From positions 169,638 through 233,637 of the forward strand of contig CAITNS010000040.1 of the NCBI GenBank assembly GCA_903893815.1: a DNA stretch of 64,000 nt, given 5' to 3'. Positions 44,688 through 51,635 of this stretch are shown one piece after another. The position numbers and the translations under genes are program-made. How positions within the stretch are numbered: position 1 is the stretch's first letter; each line of letters opens with the position of its first letter. This DNA comes from an uncultured Bacteroidota bacterium. GTDB taxonomy: Bacteria; Bacteroidota; Bacteroidia; B-17B0; Aurantibacillaceae. The notes beneath the pieces were generated by a model. It did not search any database, was not told the DNA's origin, and saw nothing but the letters and a program-made list of their open reading frames with translations.

Positions 44688-45050
44688 CTTCTCAAGATTA
44701 ATAATAGTAATGTTACTGCCTTTTACCTCTAGCAATTTTTCTTCTTTAAAATCGCTTAAGGTTCTAATTAACGATTCGGTAGCTGTTCCTACAATATTAG
44801 CCAAGTCTTCGCGAGAAATAGAAATGCTAAAGTTTTTGACTTTTTCATTATCATACCTGCTTTGCAATAATACTAAAGCTTCCGCTACTCTTTTACGAAC
44901 TGAGCTATAAGCCAAATTCACCAATTGATTTTCTTTTTCTACAATATTATCAGAAAGCATCTTAACAAAAGTTTTCATCACATTCATATTGTTATACATT
45001 AACGAGAAAAAATCTTCTTTAGGAATTAAACAAACTTCAGAATCTTCCAT
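44667..45050 (-). CDS. C-terminal fragment of a frameshifted response regulator-Crp protein (DNA-binding part)
   Basis: A 127-codon open frame starting inside the original protein at MEDSEVCLIPKEDFF, the last part of a cNMP-binding domain. It continues through the dimer helix (NMNVMKTFVKMLSDNI) to a Crp-type HTH with ISREDLANIVGTATESLIRTLSDFKEE. It is in another frame from 45083-45724. Adding one base to the A6 run at 45102-45107 joins the two with GDFFGYTALLEEQPYSETAEA across the junction. It is not expected to be translated alone. Confidence 0.8.
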   Translation of the reverse strand: MEDSEVCLIPKEDFFSLMYNNMNVMKTFVKMLSDNIVEKENQLVNLAYSSVRKRVAEALVLLQSRYDNEKVKNFSISISREDLANIVGTATESLIRTLSDFKEEKLLEVKGSNITIINLEKLKKLKA

Positions 45051-45082
45051 AGCTTCTGCAGTTTCAGAATAAGGCTGTTCTT

Positions 45083-45724
45083 CTAATAATGCTGTGTAAC
45101 CAAAAAATCACCTTCTTTATATAGTGTTGTAATTAACTCTTTACCATATTCATGTGATTTATAATTCTTGATTTTTCCCTTTACTAAAAAATATAAATAA
45201 ATAGGGCTATTACCCTCACTAAAAACACTTTCCTTTTTCTTAAATGCTTTGATTCGTCTATCTGCTGATAACATCTTAAGGTCATCATTCTTTTTTACTT
45301 CATCAAAAAATTTATTTAATCCATCAACATTTTTAGAAAACTCTGCTTTTAATATTTCGTTCTTTTTTATTCTACTTTCTACTGCTTTTAATAACTCAAT
45401 GTCATCAAAAGGTTTGCTAATATAATCATCTGCGCCCATTTCCATTCCTTTTCTAAAATCCATACGTTCACTTTTAGCCGTTAAAAAAATGAATGGAATA
45501 CTAGCAGTTTCAGAACTTTTACTTAATAAATGTATAACACCATAACCATCTAAAACAGGCATCATAATATCGCAAATAATTAAATCTGGCTTTACTTGTT
45601 GAGCTAACTCAACACCTTGCTTACCATTTTCTGCCTGCAAAACTTTATAATTTGCAAGTTCTAATATTTCAGCAGTATTTTCTCGTACATCTAAATTATC
45701 TTCAATAATTAAAATTGTCTTCAT
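45083..45724 (-). CDS. Frameshifted response regulator-Crp protein, N-terminal part
   Basis: A 213-residue open frame. Residues 1-120 are a receiver domain with Asp52 in LIICDIMMPVLDG, the Thr in FLTAKS and Lys in YISKPFDD. Residues about 140-205 begin a cNMP-binding domain (VFSEGNSPIYLYFLVKGKIK). It ends prematurely after YKEGDFLVTQHY because of a missing base in a T6 run (45102-45107 on the plus strand). The rest of the cNMP domain and the HTH follow in the 44667-45050 frame. It starts 7 bp after the histidine kinase gene, its likely partner. Confidence 0.85.
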   Translation of the reverse strand: MKTILIIEDNLDVRENTAEILELANYKVLQAENGKQGVELAQQVKPDLIICDIMMPVLDGYGVIHLLSKSSETASIPFIFLTAKSERMDFRKGMEMGADDYISKPFDDIELLKAVESRIKKNEILKAEFSKNVDGLNKFFDEVKKNDDLKMLSADRRIKAFKKKESVFSEGNSPIYLYFLVKGKIKNYKSHEYGKELITTLYKEGDFLVTQHY

Positions 45725-45731
45725 TATTATA

Positions 45732-46940
45732 TTATTTATTTGGTATTACTATTTTAAAAGTTGTGCCAATATCAACCTGGCTTTCAAAAGTGATGTTACC
45801 ATCCATAATTTCGAGGTACTTGCCAACAATATTTAAACCTAAGCCTGTACCTTGAATATTAGTTACGTTACGAGCTCTGAAAAAGCGTTGAAATAAATAT
45901 TCTTGTTCTTCCAAAGGTATTCCCATTCCTTGATCAATAACAGTAATCTTTATTTGTTGAGAATCTATGGCAGTGACAAGTTCAATTACTTTATTTTCTG
46001 GTGAAAATTTAATTGCATTCGAAATCAAATTCAACAAAATATTTCTTACCATTTGTTTATCTAAACTAGCTGATGGTAAACCTGAATGAGAATAAATAAC
46101 CTTTTGCCCAGATTTTAAAATTCCATTTATTTCATTAATAATTTCCTCAGAAAGTTCTTGTATATTCAAATCTTCATTTCTAAGAGTTACTTTACCTTCT
46201 TCTAATTTTTCGGCAGATAAAAAATCATTTAAAATCAAGGTCATATTTGTAACAGCGGACTTTATTCGGTGAACATGCTTTTGTATTTTCTCATCATTTT
46301 CGCCACCACTATATTTATTAACTAAAGAAATAGATGATAAAATAGTACTCAATGGTGTACGGAATTCATGAGAAGCCATAGTTACAAATCGCGACTTCAT
46401 ATCATTTAATTCTTTTTCAGTTTCTAAAGCTTCACTTAATTTTTCTTTTGAGTTTTCGAGTTCAATTAATGCTTCATGCAACACTTTTGTTCTCTCATCA
46501 ACTTTTTGTTCTAAATCCTGATTTAATTTTTTGATATTTTCCTCTTGTCGTTTTCTTTCTGTAACATCAATAATAAAAGCAATTACAAATTGTTTATCAT
46601 CTTGCTTATAGTAGGATAAACTTATTTCAACAGGGAATTCTGAATCATCCTTTCTTTTTGCATACAAATCCATGTTTTTACCCATTGATCGAGCGTGTGG
46701 ATGAGCATTATAGTTTTCACGATGCTTAACGTGATTTTCCGAATAACGGCGAGGAACTAAGTCTTCGATTTTTTTGTCTAAAAGTTCATTTCCTGAATAC
46801 CCAAATAAACGTTCGGCACTAGGATTGGCTTTTATGATTGTACCGGTTTTATCAGATACAATAATACCCTCTGTTGCATATTCAAAAAGAGCATTTAAAC
46901 TTTCCATATCAAATTTATTTTTAGTTTCTAATATAGCCAT
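45732..46940 (-). CDS. Soluble PAS sensor histidine kinase, FixL-like
   Basis: Starts at the ATG at 46940; the TTG at 46961 overlaps the predicted -7 element. Numbering from that TTG, the PAS domain covers about 20-135 and aligns without gaps to my memory of the FixL region around its haem ligand. His77 falls at the haem His, the FixL Arg is replaced by Met97, and KRKDDSEFP aligns with the FixL strand KRRDGTTFP. A coiled coil (140-190) precedes the H-box MASHEFRTPLS (His198). The N box NLISNAIKFSP and G boxes DQGMGIP and GTGLGLNIV complete a kinase. No membrane segment. Probably senses oxygen, nitric oxide or redox state and signals to the adjacent response regulator-Crp. Confidence 0.88.
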   Translation of the reverse strand: MAILETKNKFDMESLNALFEYATEGIIVSDKTGTIIKANPSAERLFGYSGNELLDKKIEDLVPRRYSENHVKHRENYNAHPHARSMGKNMDLYAKRKDDSEFPVEISLSYYKQDDKQFVIAFIIDVTERKRQEENIKKLNQDLEQKVDERTKVLHEALIELENSKEKLSEALETEKELNDMKSRFVTMASHEFRTPLSTILSSISLVNKYSGGENDEKIQKHVHRIKSAVTNMTLILNDFLSAEKLEEGKVTLRNEDLNIQELSEEIINEINGILKSGQKVIYSHSGLPSASLDKQMVRNILLNLISNAIKFSPENKVIELVTAIDSQQIKITVIDQGMGIPLEEQEYLFQRFFRARNVTNIQGTGLGLNIVGKYLEIMDGNITFESQVDIGTTFKIVIPNK

Positions 46941-46958
46941 TTTACTCTTAATAAAAAT

Positions 46959-47127
46959 CAAAGATATTTGAGCGAAAACGGAACTTGCTGACTATTATCA
47001 ATTTGAAATGTGATAAAAGTCATATTTCATAATTAAATTACTATAAAACAGTAATTTAATTATGATGATAATCAATTATAACGTTGATGATACTCATTAA
47101 ATAAATAAGTATATCGAAATACCTTTG
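46959..47127. promoter_or_regulatory. Divergent control region with four FNR-like boxes
   Basis: For the kinase (minus): -7 TATCTTTG at 46959-46966 and boxes TGACTATTATCA (46989-47000) and TGATAAAAGTCA (47011-47022), centres 28.5 and 50.5 bp upstream of the -7 element. For 47147 (plus): -7 TACCTTTG at 47120-47127 and boxes TGATGATACTCA (47085-47096, one mismatch) and TGATGATAATCA (47063-47074), centres 29.5 and 51.5 bp upstream. Both pairs are 22 bp apart, two helical turns. Confidence 0.68.
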
Positions 47128-47146
47128 AACATTAATATTACAAGTT

Positions 47147-47521
47147 ATGAAATCCGTTATAAATGATAAACGTAAAATTTTCAGTATTCAAGAGATATTC
47201 AATAAAGAATTTCCATATTTAAAAATAGATTTTTACGCAAAATCGAATCGACATGGTGGACCAGCATCCGAAAAAATTTTAGAAAAAAGCAGCAAAACTA
47301 TTGCAGATTGCAGAACAACTCATAAAGAAGGAACGGTTACTATTAGCCCAAATATGACTGTGGCTGAGTTAGAAAGTCTATTCAACAACGAATATGGTTT
47401 AAAAATTAATGTATCAAGAAAATCAGGGAAGAGTTGGATTAAAACAAATATTACAAATAATTGGACACTTGAAAAACAAAATGAACAAGGTCAAATATTA
47501 AGTGAAAATACCGACAAGTAA
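47147..47521 (+). CDS. Unknown small protein family, member B (paralog of 43384-43749)
   Basis: A 124-residue cytosolic protein. It shares FPYLKIDFYAKS, a K-rich middle, TVAELESLFNNEYGL, VSRKSGKSWIKT and WTLEKQNEQGQ with the 43384-43749 product. A single Cys (ADCRT) is not shared. It has its own FNR-like promoter with two boxes, divergent from the histidine kinase. Function unknown; its control suggests a role under low oxygen. Its 3' end overlaps the end of the restored universal stress gene by about 24 bp. Confidence 0.75.
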   Translation: MKSVINDKRKIFSIQEIFNKEFPYLKIDFYAKSNRHGGPASEKILEKSSKTIADCRTTHKEGTVTISPNMTVAELESLFNNEYGLKINVSRKSGKSWIKTNITNNWTLEKQNEQGQILSENTDK

Positions 47522-47901
47522 TTTTAAATTTCGAGCTACGTGTATAGCATTGCTTCCGATTACTTTTTGAAGACCACCAGCTTCTCCTATGATTACAATT
47601 AAGTCAGCATTATATTTACTTGCAGCATTCTCAATAACATCATAGGGATAACCCATTTCCAAAAAACATTCTATGCGATGTTCGGGATATTTTGATTTTT
47701 AACTATATATGCTTGCTCCAAATCCTCCTTTAAACTATTAAGTAAATCAAAAGAAGTCAATAACTCATAATTAGCAGGAGGAATAGAATTCGCGTTTACA
47801 AACACTAACTTCGCATCAAAATACTTAGCTAACTCAATACCATGTTTAACGGCATTATTTGCAGATTCAGAAAAATCGGTAGGTATTAATATAGTTTCCA
47901 T
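47498..47901 (-). pseudogene. Universal stress protein gene with a one-base deletion
   Basis: The frame from 47901 (METILIPTDFSESANNAVKHG) runs 76 codons and stops at 47671. The missing second half lies in another frame, down to a TAA at 47498-47500. It encodes HRIECFLEMGYPYDVI and then ADLIVIIGEAGGLQKVIGSNAIHVARN, the end of a Usp domain. Adding one base to the T5 run at 47696-47700 gives a single Usp protein of about 134 residues. Either a real mutation or an assembly error. A near-match FNR box (TAACAAAAGTCA, 47959-47970) lies upstream, but with poorer spacing. Confidence 0.75.
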
Positions 47902-48002
47902 GATTTAAAGTTATACTTTGTAATACAACCCAAAATTGATTAATCTTAGAAAACAGCATAACAAAAGTCAAGAATAAAAATCGACTTAAAAAACTAATAA
48001 TT

Positions 48003-49412
48003 TCAATCTAAAATAAATTCATTAAATTTTTCGGGTATAATCACTTCGTTAAAACCCTTTTCAATTAACTTTCCTTTAAAAGATACTTTAGCTTCATCTT
48101 CACCATGTACTAAAAATATCGTTTTAACTTTTGAAGCATCTTGGCAAGAGAGAAATCTCAGTAATTCACTATAATCAGCATGTGCACTGTAGGATAAAAT
48201 TGATTCAATATCAGCTTTTACATTATAATATTCTCCAAAAATATGTACGCTTTGTTCGCCATCTAATAACCTTCTACCTAAAGTTCCTGGTGCACAATAG
48301 CCAGATAAAAGAATTGTATTTTGAGGGTTACTGATGGTGTTTTTTATATGATGCTTCACCCTACCTGCATCTCCCATACCTGAGGCAGAAATAATAATAC
48401 AAGGTCCTGAAATAGTATTAAGTGCTTTAGATTCTTCTGCACTTTGAATGTATTCTAAATTATTAAAACCAAACGGATCTGGATCAGTTAAAATATATTT
48501 TTGAAGAGTGCTATTAAAACTAGCGGTATGATGACGCATGATATCGGTAGCACTAGTTGATAATGGACTGTCTACATATATCTTAATATTAGGCAACAAC
48601 CTCTCATTCTTCATTTTATCCAGAGCAAATACAATTTCCTGAGTTCTACCTAAACTAAAAGCAGGGATAATTAATTTCCCTTTTTTCTCTACGCAGGTAT
48701 AATTAACTATATCCAATAACTTTGCTTCTGCATTTACAGACACATCATGCAATCTATCACCATAAGTTGACTCGCAGATAATATAATCTGCCTGAGGAAA
48801 TACATCGGGCGATTTCAATATCAAATCAGTGTATCTACCAACGTCTCCAGAAAAAGTCAGTTTTGTTTCTTTTCCATTTTCGTTTGAAGTAATATGAACA
48901 GCTGCACTTCCAATAATATGACCTGCATCTGTAAATTGAAAAGATATTTCTTTATTAATAAAAACATCTGTTTTATAAGGAACAGCTTTAAAGTGCTTTA
49001 AACATCTTTCTGCATCTTTAATACTATATAAGGACTTTAATGGCAACAACCCTTTTCTTTCTCTTTTCTTATTTATATACTTAATATCGCTTTCATGAAT
49101 ATGAGCACTATCTAATAATAAAATTTTACAAACGTCTAAAGTTGCCTCTGTACAATAAATGCTACCAGTAAAACCAAGTTTCACAAGACTTGGTAAATTC
49201 CCAGAGTGATCGATATGAGCATGAGATAAAATAACAGCTTCAATACCTGAAGGATCTAAATCTAAATCCAAGGCTCTATTCATTTCATCTGTTTCTTTGC
49301 CCATTCCTTGATATAAGCCACAGTCTAATAAAACCTGAGATCCACTTTCTGTTATAATTAAATGCTTACTGCCTGTGACAGCTTCTGTTGCTCCAATAAA
49401 TCTAATCTTCAT
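48003..49412 (-). CDS. MBL-fold beta-CASP ribonuclease-like protein
   Basis: A 469-residue protein of the RNA-processing metallo-beta-lactamase family. Motifs are LLDCGLYQG, LSHAHIDHSGNLPSLV (metal ligands), FTDAGHIIGSA, LTFSGDVGRY, then the beta-CASP part with IICESTYGDR, IPAFSLGRTQEIV and the C-terminal SYSAHADYSELLRFL. It is likely to be an exo- or endoribonuclease of the CPSF-like group. It lies 71 bp downstream of the truncated haemoglobin gene in the same direction and may be part of the FNR-controlled desaturase operon. Confidence 0.9.
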   Translation of the reverse strand: MKIRFIGATEAVTGSKHLIITESGSQVLLDCGLYQGMGKETDEMNRALDLDLDPSGIEAVILSHAHIDHSGNLPSLVKLGFTGSIYCTEATLDVCKILLLDSAHIHESDIKYINKKRERKGLLPLKSLYSIKDAERCLKHFKAVPYKTDVFINKEISFQFTDAGHIIGSAAVHITSNENGKETKLTFSGDVGRYTDLILKSPDVFPQADYIICESTYGDRLHDVSVNAEAKLLDIVNYTCVEKKGKLIIPAFSLGRTQEIVFALDKMKNERLLPNIKIYVDSPLSTSATDIMRHHTASFNSTLQKYILTDPDPFGFNNLEYIQSAEESKALNTISGPCIIISASGMGDAGRVKHHIKNTISNPQNTILLSGYCAPGTLGRRLLDGEQSVHIFGEYYNVKADIESILSYSAHADYSELLRFLSCQDASKVKTIFLVHGEDEAKVSFKGKLIEKGFNEVIIPEKFNEFILD

Positions 49413-49483
49413 AATAAGTAATTATTGTTTAAAGCTATTCAATAGAAAGTGTAATTGCAAGAGAAAGACTTACAAACTATATA

Positions 49484-49882
49484 CTATAAAGTATCTGGAC
49501 TATAATTATTAATGTAGTCCATCTTATAATTCCAAACCTCTTTAATATTTTGAGATTTAAATTTTAGTTGATTTGCGATTGAACCTTCAAATAAATCATC
49601 AATCGTTTTATGAAATAATTTCAGCCATTGATCAAAATGACTGGATGTCAACGTTTCTTTTGCATTTACCTCTAAATGAGGCAAAAATGGCCTGCCTTTA
49701 TAATTTCCTGCTTGAAATACAATGTTTTCCCAAAAATCATACATTTTAGGTAAATGCTTATCCCAATCCACTTTCATCACCTTATCAAAAATTCTACCTA
49801 ATAATTCATCGTCTTTTACTCTATCATAAAAGTTATTTACTAAAATTTCAATATCAATTCTATCTTGAATATCTTTCTTCAT
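49484..49882 (-). CDS. Group III truncated haemoglobin
   Basis: The frame is open from 49936, but the ATG at 49882 (MKKDIQDRIDIEILVNNFYDRV) fits the family and starts 4 bp after the previous stop. The 132-residue protein has the tight globin helices KMYDFWENIVFQAGNYKGRPFLPH and the proximal-His region DQWLKLFHKTIDDLFEG. Group III truncated haemoglobins bind oxygen or NO; in this neighbourhood NO or oxygen handling under micro-oxic conditions is likely. Confidence 0.88.
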   Translation of the reverse strand: MKKDIQDRIDIEILVNNFYDRVKDDELLGRIFDKVMKVDWDKHLPKMYDFWENIVFQAGNYKGRPFLPHLEVNAKETLTSSHFDQWLKLFHKTIDDLFEGSIANQLKFKSQNIKEVWNYKMDYINNYSPDTL

Positions 49883-49886
49883 TTGT

Positions 49887-50342
49887 TTAATTATTATCAG
49901 ATTCAAACCATTCCGCATAAGATGTTGGAGTTTCATCCAATCTCAAATTATGTATACTCACTGTTGATGGAAAATGATTTTTAATTCGATTTAAGAAATC
50001 TAAAATCAAATTTTCGCAAGAAGGTTGATAATCCACGTAAATCACTTTTTCGAATGTATCTTTTAATTCATTCAATTTTGAATGAGGTGAATTGGCGTTT
50101 AAAACTAAAGCATGATCAAAAATTTGTATCACATTTTCAGAAACAATATGCTTTAGCTCTGTAAAATCAATCACCATTCCATTTTTAGGAAGTGTATTAT
50201 CTTGAATTGCTTCGCCTATCAATGTTACACTAAAATGATAAGTATGACCATGAATATTTCTACATGGTCCGTCATAACCATATAAAGCATGTGCCATATC
50301 AAAAGTAAACTTCTTTGTAACCCTAATTTTCTGATGTATCAT
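49887..50342 (-). CDS. 6-pyruvoyl-tetrahydropterin synthase / QueD-family protein
   Basis: A 151-residue protein with the zinc-binding pattern of the family: FDMAHALYGYDGPCRNIHGHTYHFSVTL, where His18 and the HGH pair are metal ligands and Cys27 the catalytic position. MVIDFTELKHIV and LDETPTSYAEW complete it. It could make a tetrahydropterin or 6-carboxy-tetrahydropterin (queuosine). The SYAEW ending and Cys-containing motif are closer to QueD. No other queuosine gene is in view. It starts 4 bp after the desaturase gene. Confidence 0.85.
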   Translation of the reverse strand: MIHQKIRVTKKFTFDMAHALYGYDGPCRNIHGHTYHFSVTLIGEAIQDNTLPKNGMVIDFTELKHIVSENVIQIFDHALVLNANSPHSKLNELKDTFEKVIYVDYQPSCENLILDFLNRIKNHFPSTVSIHNLRLDETPTSYAEWFESDNN

Positions 50343-50346
50343 AAAA

Positions 50347-51423
50347 CTATGCTTTACCTAATTCTCTTAATCGATGAAAGTGAGAAATTAAAGCTGATCG
50401 AAATGTTGGCTTAATATTGTATGTAAAACCAAATTCAGCAGCTGTTTCTTGAACAATTGGTGCTAATTTTTTATAATGTACATGACATATATTTGGAAAT
50501 AAATGATGTTCAATTTGAAAATTTAAACCTCCAACATACCAGCTTAATATTTTATTATCACGAGCAAAATCGCTTGTTGTATTTAATTGATGAACATACC
50601 AATCTGTCTGCATCTCGTTTTCTTTTTCGGGTTGCTCAGCCCCCTCAACAACATGTGCCATTTGAAACACAAAACTTAAAATAAGACTCGCTACCCAATG
50701 CATAATCACAAAACCTAATAATACTTGCCAAAAATTAAAACGCGTTAACCATAATGGCAATCCAAAAACAACAGTTAGATAAACCACTTTTCTAAATAAC
50801 ATTTTCCAAAACTCTGTGCTTAGTTTTTTATTCTGACTTTTGATTAATCCCATTTGAGAATACTTATACAAACGCGTAAAATCGTTAGTTAACATAACTA
50901 AGGTCATTAATCCGTAAAAGAAAAACACATATAAAAATTGATATTTATGAAACTTTCTAAATGGCTTATGTTCTGATAAACGAATCGGTCCTTTTGAATC
51001 AATATCCTCATCCAGTCCAGAAATATTAGTGTAAGTATGATGCAAAACATTGTGCTGAATTTTCCAATTGAGTACATTACTTCCTAATAAATATAATGAA
51101 CCAGATAATAACTTATTAACCCATTCCTTTTTTGAGTATGCGCCATGACAGGCATCATGCATAACACCCATTCCAACGCCTGCAATACCAATTCCCATAA
51201 CCACAACCGAAGCTAATGCCATCCAGTTATTCATTGGCACTAATAAAATTAAAACAAATGGCAATAAATACATTGATACTAACGCTATGGTTTTAATAAC
51301 CATTTTAGCATTGGCTTTATTAGAAATATTACTTTCTTTAAAATAAAGGTTTACTTTTTTTCTTAAAGTGGCTACAAATTGCTGTTCGTGCTTGTTGTGA
51401 TGGGGAAATTTAATGTGGGACAT
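50347..51423 (-). CDS. Membrane fatty acid desaturase (acyl-CoA/linoleoyl-CoA type)
   Basis: A 358-residue di-iron enzyme with four membrane segments. The three histidine boxes are HDACHG (89-94), HNVLHH (124-129) and QIEHHLFP near residue 306; the Gln-type third box marks the front-end/acyl-CoA desaturase group. It needs oxygen and electrons to insert a double bond in fatty acids, so it adjusts membrane fluidity. It leads the desaturase, QueD-like, globin, MBL unit and has an FNR-like promoter, meaning an oxygen-consuming enzyme is placed under a low-oxygen type regulator. Confidence 0.92.
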   Translation of the reverse strand: MSHIKFPHHNKHEQQFVATLRKKVNLYFKESNISNKANAKMVIKTIALVSMYLLPFVLILLVPMNNWMALASVVVMGIGIAGVGMGVMHDACHGAYSKKEWVNKLLSGSLYLLGSNVLNWKIQHNVLHHTYTNISGLDEDIDSKGPIRLSEHKPFRKFHKYQFLYVFFFYGLMTLVMLTNDFTRLYKYSQMGLIKSQNKKLSTEFWKMLFRKVVYLTVVFGLPLWLTRFNFWQVLLGFVIMHWVASLILSFVFQMAHVVEGAEQPEKENEMQTDWYVHQLNTTSDFARDNKILSWYVGGLNFQIEHHLFPNICHVHYKKLAPIVQETAAEFGFTYNIKPTFRSALISHFHRLRELGKA

Positions 51424-51465
51424 AATCGCTATTTAAAGATGTGATTTAATTCAAAATTTAATTTG

Positions 51466-51531
51466 CAAAGGAACTACAGAAGAGGTGGATTAAAAATGAC
51501 AATAGTCACATCTACTTTATGATAAAATACA
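51466..51531 (-). promoter_or_regulatory. FNR-like promoter of the desaturase operon
   Basis: Box TGACAATAGTCA (51497-51508, exact) with its centre 29.5 bp upstream of the minus-strand -7 element TTCCTTTG (51466-51473, one mismatch). A half-conserved second box (TGATAAAATACA, 51520-51531) lies 23 bp further up. Confidence 0.6.
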
Positions 51532-51565
51532 GCAATTATTAAAAATGGGATTAGTTAGAAAAACA

Positions 51566-51631
51566 TGATAAATGTCAGTATTTCAGAATGAGATTCATCA
51601 CCAGCAAAAAAGGCAAGCCCATATACTTTTG
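51566..51631 (+). promoter_or_regulatory. FNR-like promoter of ccoI
   Basis: Boxes TGATAAATGTCA (51566-51577, exact) and TGAGATTCATCA (51589-51600, one mismatch), 23 bp apart, and the -7 element TACTTTTG at 51624-51631. The nearer box is centred 29.5 bp upstream of the -7 element. The -7 element ends 4 bp before the ATG at 51636, so the mRNA is nearly leaderless. Confidence 0.62.
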
Positions 51632-51635
51632 CCCC

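Noticed and set aside
47959..47970. TAACAAAAGTCA as an FNR-like box for the universal stress gene
   Set aside because: One mismatch, and the nearest -7-like element is 26.5 bp from its centre instead of 28.5-29.5, so it was left out of the main set.
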